Below are positions 58,870-64,000 of a stretch of DNA of 64,000 bases, one piece after another. This stretch comes from Sipunculus nudus. Taxonomy: Eukaryota > Annelida > Sipuncula > Golfingiida > Sipunculidae. The stretch's first letter is position 1, and every line of letters begins with the position of its first letter. The position numbers and the translations under genes were made by a program. Under the pieces are notes generated by a model. The model did not search any database, had not been told where the DNA came from, and saw nothing but the letters and a program-made list of their open reading frames with translations. Where the stretch lies: the NCBI GenBank assembly GCA_026874595.1, contig CM049310.1, forward strand, positions 67,098,056 through 67,162,055. The letters run 5' to 3'.

Positions 58870-59570
58870 CAACTATAATGTGTGAATAAATAACACAATC
58901 AGGTTATTATATCAATACAAACGGAATGGGTTAAGAACACGAACTTTTTGTTACTTTAACTCAAGTAATGTGTGAAGAAAAACACATGTAGATTGTTAAA
59001 TCTACACAAGTGGAATGAGTGAGGAACACAATATTTTGTTCCTGCAACACAAGTAATGTGTGAATGAAAAACACAAGTAGATTGTTAAATCAACACAAGT
59101 GGAATGGGTGAGGAACACAATATTTTGTTCCTGCAACACAAGTAATGTGTGAATGAAAAACACAAGTAGATTGTTAAATCAACACAAGTGGAATGGGTGA
59201 GGAACACAATATTTTGTTCCTGCAACACAAGTAATGTGTGAATGAAAAACACAAGTAGATTGTTAAATCAACACAAGTGGAATGGGCTAGGAACACAATA
59301 TTTTGTTCCTGCAACACAAGTTATGTGTGAATGAAAAACACAAGTATATTGTTAAATCAACACAAGTGGAATGGATGAGGAACACAATATTTTGTTCCTG
59401 CAACACAAGTAATGTGTGAATGAAAAACACAATTAGATTGTTAAATCAACACAAGTGGAATGGGTGAGGAACACAATATTTTGTTCCTGCAACACAAGTA
59501 ATGTGTGAAAGAATGACTTAGGTAGATTGTTAAATCAACACAAGTCAGTTGGGTCAGAAACACAAGACTT
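58870..59570. repeat. 89-bp tandem array
   Basis: Seven to eight units of 89 bases contain TGCAACACAAGTAATGTGTG, AACACAAGTAGATTGTTAAA and GGAACACAATATTTTGTTCC. The period is exactly 89 between 59130, 59219, 59308 and 59397. The outer units are more diverged. GGAACACAATATTTTGTTCC is itself nearly palindromic, as are the ACACAAGT/ATGTGTG pairs. Confidence 0.88.
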
Positions 59571-59794
59571 GTGTGCCTGTAACACAAGTAATGTGTTCAT
59601 GCTTGACACAAATCTTGTGTTCTAACAACACAAATAAAGTGTGATTTCAACAAAAGACTTGTGTTAACATTTTACTTAACACAAATACTTGTGTTAACAG
59701 AACACAAGTTTGTGTCTTTCATATATTACACAAGTATTGTGTTGCAGGGAACACAAACTTGTGTTTGGCCAACACAAGTGTTTTTACAGTGATT

Positions 59795-60092
59795 CAATGC
59801 CACTGTGGCCTATTGGGAGGTCTGATTCAGGTCACGTGATTATTTTACGCAACGTATAACATCCTGATATTCGTGAACTACAATGTTTCACGGAGATGCT
59901 TGCCCATTCCAATCGAATAAGAAATGTGTTTCACGGGCTAACCGTGCTTTATGAAGGGCGTAATCTAATACTTATAAAAGGAATTCGCCCACCTTTGTCC
60001 CCAGTGTTCTCCGAAACCACGCTGCGTATGGCACTATGCCATACCTCATTTTAAAGGTTATTATTCCTGCAGCGACATGGCCTCTATGAGAA
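59795..60092. other. short unassigned stretch
   Basis: No gene was found. TATAAAAGG at 59974 could be a TATA box but nothing downstream supports a transcript. Confidence 0.35.
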
Positions 60093-60851
60093 TCAATAAT
60101 TTTTCATGTACACAAAATTTTTAGTGATTTTCCCTGCTTTCCGCATTGCTTGGAGAGTACCATATACCGAAAACAGCCGAACTCCGTTCGACAAAGACTG
60201 GAATGCGACCTTTTTGTTCTTAAAAGAACTATACCACTGTAATTTTGTATTTCGACTGGCATTAATATAGTCAATTCTTGAAGGGCACAGTCTTTTTCTC
60301 TCTGTACAAATGTCTCTATGAACAGTGAATTCTCCCACTGATTGTTCCATCCAGACAATACCAAAACCGTAACTGTGAAGTAATTCCCTTATTTTGCTGC
60401 CCATATGATTCTACCTATACCGTCTACGTTTTACAGTTTAAAATAACATACTTTTTGCAATTTACTATTTACCATCTGCAGTAATTTTAACCAATATTTT
60501 ATACATTTTACAAAATAGGTTTACTTAATATAATATACCCCGTATTCACCTTATACTGTTGCATTACTGCAACTGACATTTTCTCCTAATATTCTCTTCA
60601 AAAATTAAGTTTGAACATCTTCTATATCGTTTGACCATTGATAACCCCAGATTTCTTGATCCATAGGTTAAAAGTGAAACTATAGATTGATTCAACAAAT
60701 ATATTTCTGTTTTAATAGGTATGTTCACATAGTGTGTTTTAAACCTAAGAATGACATGCAGACTTTCTGAGCTTGTACTGCTTATGTTTTTTGCGCCACA
60801 CTCCATGTCAGTCTACTGCTTAATATTAAATCTAAATACTTTATAACAAAA
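60093..60851 (-). pseudogene. CR1-like LINE, part after the reverse transcriptase
   Basis: Read on the minus strand with several frame changes, this segment gives KYLDLILSSRLTWSVAQKT, then LLTYGS and EIWGYQWSNDIEDVQ, then KRILGENVSCSNATV, then YFVKCIKYWLKLLQMVNS and RELLHSYGFGIVWMEQSVGE. This order (YLG, LxYGSExWG, FLKxILG, KYWxK and LLxxYGFGxVW) is typical of the region downstream of the polymerase in invertebrate non-LTR retrotransposons. Multiple stops and frameshifts make it inactive. It continues the LINE at 61489-62790 across element X copy 2. Confidence 0.75.
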
Positions 60852-60853
60852 TA

Positions 60854-61486
60854 CTGTGAGCGTGGTTGGTTTGGCGTGTCTGAATTTTCGCGAATTTTAC
60901 ATTTTGTAGCATTGGCGCAGTTCGAATTTTCAACCGCAAATCCGTATGAAAGGTAATAAATTGTTTATCAAATTATTAAATATTTAGTTTGTAACATAAC
61001 CTACATCCCACCTAACAACCATCGGGTGACCGCTTACATGCCACGGGCGACTGGTCGAGTACTGTGACTGCAAGGTGTAAACAATACATAATTAATCAGG
61101 ACTAATCACGTTTGATCATGCAATGGTACTGCAACCACTTACATTGTTTAACATCTGTGTAAGCTGTAGAATTTCTCTACAACAACAACTGTGATTATAC
61201 TAACCAGAAGCAGCCAACTATGTCCGAACAACAAACAGAACTGACAAAGGTCACAGGTCGCTCTCAGCTCAGTTGTACTTCAAAGCTATGGGAAGGGGTA
61301 GGGGTGTCTTAAAAGGCTACTTATTGTTTCACATTTGTTTCTCCAATTCACTATCAATAAGAGGGGTCTTTCTCGAGAAATCACTTGCAATGAACTCTTA
61401 TAACAACATGATTACTCTAACATACTGGTTGAAGAAGCCTCGACTCAAGTGACCATGCATAGTGGGATTACCAGCCCACACGACAG
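60854..61486 (+). mobile_element. element X, copy 2, inserted in the LINE
   Basis: This 633-bp element lies between TA dinucleotides (60852-60853 and 61487-61488). Its ends start CTGTGAGCGTGG and, in reverse complement, CTGTCGTGTGGG, a short imperfect inverted repeat. Removing it leaves the LINE reading ...DTQEIERV next to ...YKYLDLILSSRL with one TA, which fixes the borders. TA targeting and small non-coding size suggest a Tc1/mariner-type MITE, but the ends are weak. Its sequence is closely related to copy 1 at 51905-54462. Confidence 0.68.
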
Positions 61487-61488
61487 TA

Positions 61489-62790
61489 CCCTTTCAATTT
61501 CTTGTGTGTCAAAATAACACCTTTAATTTAACCTATAACCACCTCCATTTCTAAACACCATAATTTTAGTTTTCTTTAAGTTTACCCAAGTCATTCCCAA
61601 CAACCATACAGTAACCATTTAATGACTTTATATTACACTGTTAACGACCCACTGTGTCTGAGACTAAACTTCAATCACCTGCATATAGTAAGATTTGCAG
61701 GTTTTGTACTGCCTCATTTATAAAGATACCATGGCAATCATTTAGCTCCTCTAGGAGTTGATTTAAATACATTTCAATTAAGAAGAGATTTAACATGAAC
61801 CCTTGCCTGGTGCCAATTGTGCACGAAAAACAATCTGTTAGTCCCTCTCTTGTTTTAACACAGGATTTTTAATTTGCACACATTGACCGTAAATGTTAAT
61901 TATATTACAATGTAACTCTCTTTTTAATAGCAGATTCAACATAGCCTCATGGGATATACTATCATATGCTTTTGCGAAATCTACAAAAACACAATATAAT
62001 CCACCCCTTGATTTATTGAGGTACTTCTGTACAACAGACTGCAAAACAAATATCTTATCCACCGTACTATATCCTTGTTCTTCATACATAAGCTCTTGAC
62101 TTTCATCCCATGAAACCAATCTTTTATTTAAAATCTTTGTGAACAATTTAGATAGGACACTTAATAACGATATACCACGGTATAGTTTCCTACTTGATTT
62201 ACATTTCCACCTTAATGCAAAGGACACAGAATTGCCTCTGTTCTTCAATTTGTAATTTTTCGTCTCTAGTTTTCTCACTCGTTCTTCCAGTTTCGTTTGT
62301 CTTTCAGTTAAATATGGCATGATTTTAATCAGAGATTCAAGGTTCCTTTCAGCGCAAAGTTGACCATGCTCCAGGTCAGAGACCTCGTCTATACATGTAT
62401 TGTTCGCCGCGGTACTACTCACACTTGGTTTCTCTTTCATTCGTCTCTCACTTCGTTTTTTCTCCGGTTGGCTGCTTTGGGGCACTTGGCTAGACCTTCG
62501 ACTAATACCATAAGCAGTCAATTTACCTGTCTTGCTTACAACCAGTTTGGGATGGCCGGGGTTTTTGTTCAACATCTCCACTTGTTATGAGCGATAGGGC
62601 GATAACAAGGGCTATTCGCGCACCCATGGACGTCAGCTGGAGTTTTACGACTCCAGCTTGGCTTTTACACACCCTGGTTCTAATTCGTGATGCAAAGCGC
62701 TCTATCCTTGTTCTCAACACCTGCAACTCCGTCCCCATCTTTGAGAATTTACAACGGAGCACTTTCATGCCGTGGTTCCAAGCGCTATAT
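61489..62790 (-). pseudogene. CR1-like LINE with 2A-like start and reverse transcriptase
   Basis: From 5' to 3' on the minus strand: a hydrophobic stretch ALVIALSLITSGDVEQ, a 2A-like motif split by a frameshift (62535-62570), a charged coiled-coil-like segment (LTERQTKLEERVRKLETKN), then reverse transcriptase motifs YRGISLLSVLSKLFTKILNK and FVDFAKAYDSISHEAML in a 247-codon frame (61838-62581). After a second frameshift come TIGTRQGFML and LLYAGD, then a stop. The catalytic YADD box has Asp to Gly, and the APE-type endonuclease is missing between coil and polymerase. The copy is dead. KTKIMVFRNGG and FDTQEIE follow near 61500-61560. Confidence 0.82.
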
Positions 62791-63193
62791 TAACCATTAG
62801 TCCGAGAAATGTATTGACATATGCACGTGTACAAGAGTTAACTTATGTGTAAGATATATCCATGAAATATATATCTGTATTCTGATTTTACTTTCAATCG
62901 ACTTCTAGTTATTATTTTCTATACTGTTTATAATAAATCATGAATATGTCAGCATGAAACAGACATGGGGTCTTTTACAGCTGTTCTGTTACAATTACTA
63001 TTACTTTCAATTTCTGATATTACTATTACTATTATTATAACCACATTTTACCATATATTACTATTACTGTTACTGGGGTATCTATTACTATTACTATAAC
63101 CTCTACTGATTGAAGGTTTCTAGACCTTGCGCAGCCAACAGTGCTTAAACCTAGTTCTACAATCAATTTTACAAGTACCTATATCACAGAGTT
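62791..63193. repeat. degenerate ATT/ACT-rich repeat and spacer
   Basis: Between about 62993 and 63105 short runs of TACTATTACTATTATT type alternate with other sequence, an imperfect trinucleotide tract. The rest is unassigned. Confidence 0.55.
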
Positions 63194-63981
63194 TGTTACC
63201 GATGTCTCTTTTATTGTATGCAGCAGTCTTACATGTGTATGTGCAGCGCTAGCATTGTCCGTTGCTATGGCGGCATAGCCCGGCCCACGCGTGGGGTATG
63301 ACTTGTAAACACAGCGGTCATGCTAGTCTGGGGCTTTCTCGCCTGGCCGAGCCGGGCCGGCTCACGTGTATCTCTGATATGTAGAAACACAGCGTTCGTT
63401 GTTCTAGATGGTTCCTGTAACGTGTGTATTATGGGTTCTTTAGATTGTTCGGGAAGTGGAAAGTTGTCGGCTTGAGGTTAAAAGTTATAAATAAGGGGCT
63501 GTGTTTTAGAGCCGAGAGGAGGAGAGATACACTAGAAGTGTAAGTCATTTTGTGGACCTTTTCCGATAAGTGCGGCAGTTATAGATCTTCTTCAAATTTG
63601 TAACGGATTTTAATTAGTCGTCAGTTTGCCTGTGGGATCACTATCAGAACTTCACTTTTGGTTTACAACAAATTGATTTTGTGATTGAACTTTGCTGTTA
63701 TTCATCCGAGAAAATTTATGTGAACTGTTCACCTTGATTATATGCTTTAAAGGACTTTTTGTCACTGTGATAGTGGTGATATCCAGGTATTTTTCACTTT
63801 ATTTATATACCTGTGTTGATTTGCTGTTGTACTGTTGTTATACTGTGTAATTGTATTGATTAAGTGTATTGTATTGTTAGGATTGTTTTAAGAATAAATT
63901 ATAATTATTTGTTAAAAAAAACCACGAACTTCATTATTCATTCCCCTAGACATTTCACGCTGCCTAGTGTTACATAATCTG
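63194..63981 (+). mobile_element. LTR-like repeat, copy 2
   Basis: It starts TGTTACCGATGTCTC, carries TATAAATAAGGGGCTGTG at 63488, AGAATAAATTATAATTATT at 63890, and ends TGCCTAGTGTTACATAATCTG. All four landmarks match, in order, the minus-strand repeat at 49784-50526, which shows one family. The U3 part is strongly diverged between the copies. Only 19 bases follow before the window ends, so this could be a solo LTR or the 5' LTR of an element running off the end. Confidence 0.62.
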
Positions 63982-64000
63982 ATTTTGTTTTATCTCCATA

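Larger units (their letters stand above)
56105..59791. mobile_element. 3.7-kb element with perfect 21-bp inverted ends
   Basis: The left end (56105-56125) and right end (59771-59791) are exact inverted repeats starting CACTGTAAAAACACTTGTGT. Just inside both ends are many copies of a short palindrome of the type AACACAAG-N-CTTGTGTT. Weaker symmetry continues a few bases outward (ATTGCAT and the complement of ATTCAAT), so the true border and target duplication are unclear. The interior holds an (AT)n tract at 56614-56664, a protein-like exon at 57464-57733, a strong hairpin at 58200-58283 and an 89-bp tandem array at 58870-59570. The structure is that of a DNA transposon. CACTG ends occur in CACTA and Chapaev-type elements, but no transposase is visible. 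Confidence 0.75.

Overview
This is a eukaryotic, AT-rich, repeat-dominated window. The best fit is a mollusc, most likely a bivalve. That inference rests on the repeat types: 'pearl'/Helitron-like elements with hairpin ends and tandem cores, an array of TGACCTTGACCTTTGACC units, a tRNA-derived SINE, and a CR1-like LINE with a 2A-like N-terminus. It also rests on the one host gene I can recognise. There are no operons, ribosome binding sites or prokaryotic features.

Layout. 1-3951: an LTR element on the minus strand with two near-identical 311-bp LTRs and a non-coding interior holding five related hairpins. 3953-7175: a ~41-bp satellite with a ~934-bp higher-order period. 7356-8220: a hairpin-ended dispersed element. 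8918-14880: a GC-rich ~105-bp satellite with an embedded (GTC)n tract and a roughly 11-monomer higher-order pattern. 14881-20210: mostly unassigned, with one complete Helitron/pearl-like element at 18031-19107. 20213-20645: a 33-bp minisatellite. 21179-28696: a 7.5-kb satellite of 36 bp. 29152-31724: a duplicated block of 28-bp minisatellite. 31725-40342: unassigned, with two diverged duplications and a possible solo LTR. 40343-50526: mobile elements around two exons of an FHIP2-type (FAM160B) gene on the minus strand (43597-43676 and 43979-44170), plus a SINE. 51905-64000: nested mobile elements.

The only recognised host gene is FHIP2A/B-like, an adaptor subunit of the FTS-HOOK-FHIP dynein complex. 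Its two exons have intact frames, matching phases and canonical splice sites. The neighbouring exons were not found, so its introns are probably long and filled with transposons.

The right end is a readable stack of insertions. A TA-flanked element family (X) has copies at 51905-54462 and 60854-61486. The first copy received a 5'-truncated LINE with a 13-bp target duplication, and that LINE later received a Helitron/pearl-like element. The second copy sits inside a decayed CR1-like LINE. Between them lies a 3.7-kb element with perfect 21-bp terminal inverted repeats, arrays of a short palindrome, a protein-like exon and a nearly perfect 37-bp-arm hairpin. The long open frames across the 33-bp, 36-bp and 105-bp arrays are best explained by the repeats themselves and are not annotated as genes.
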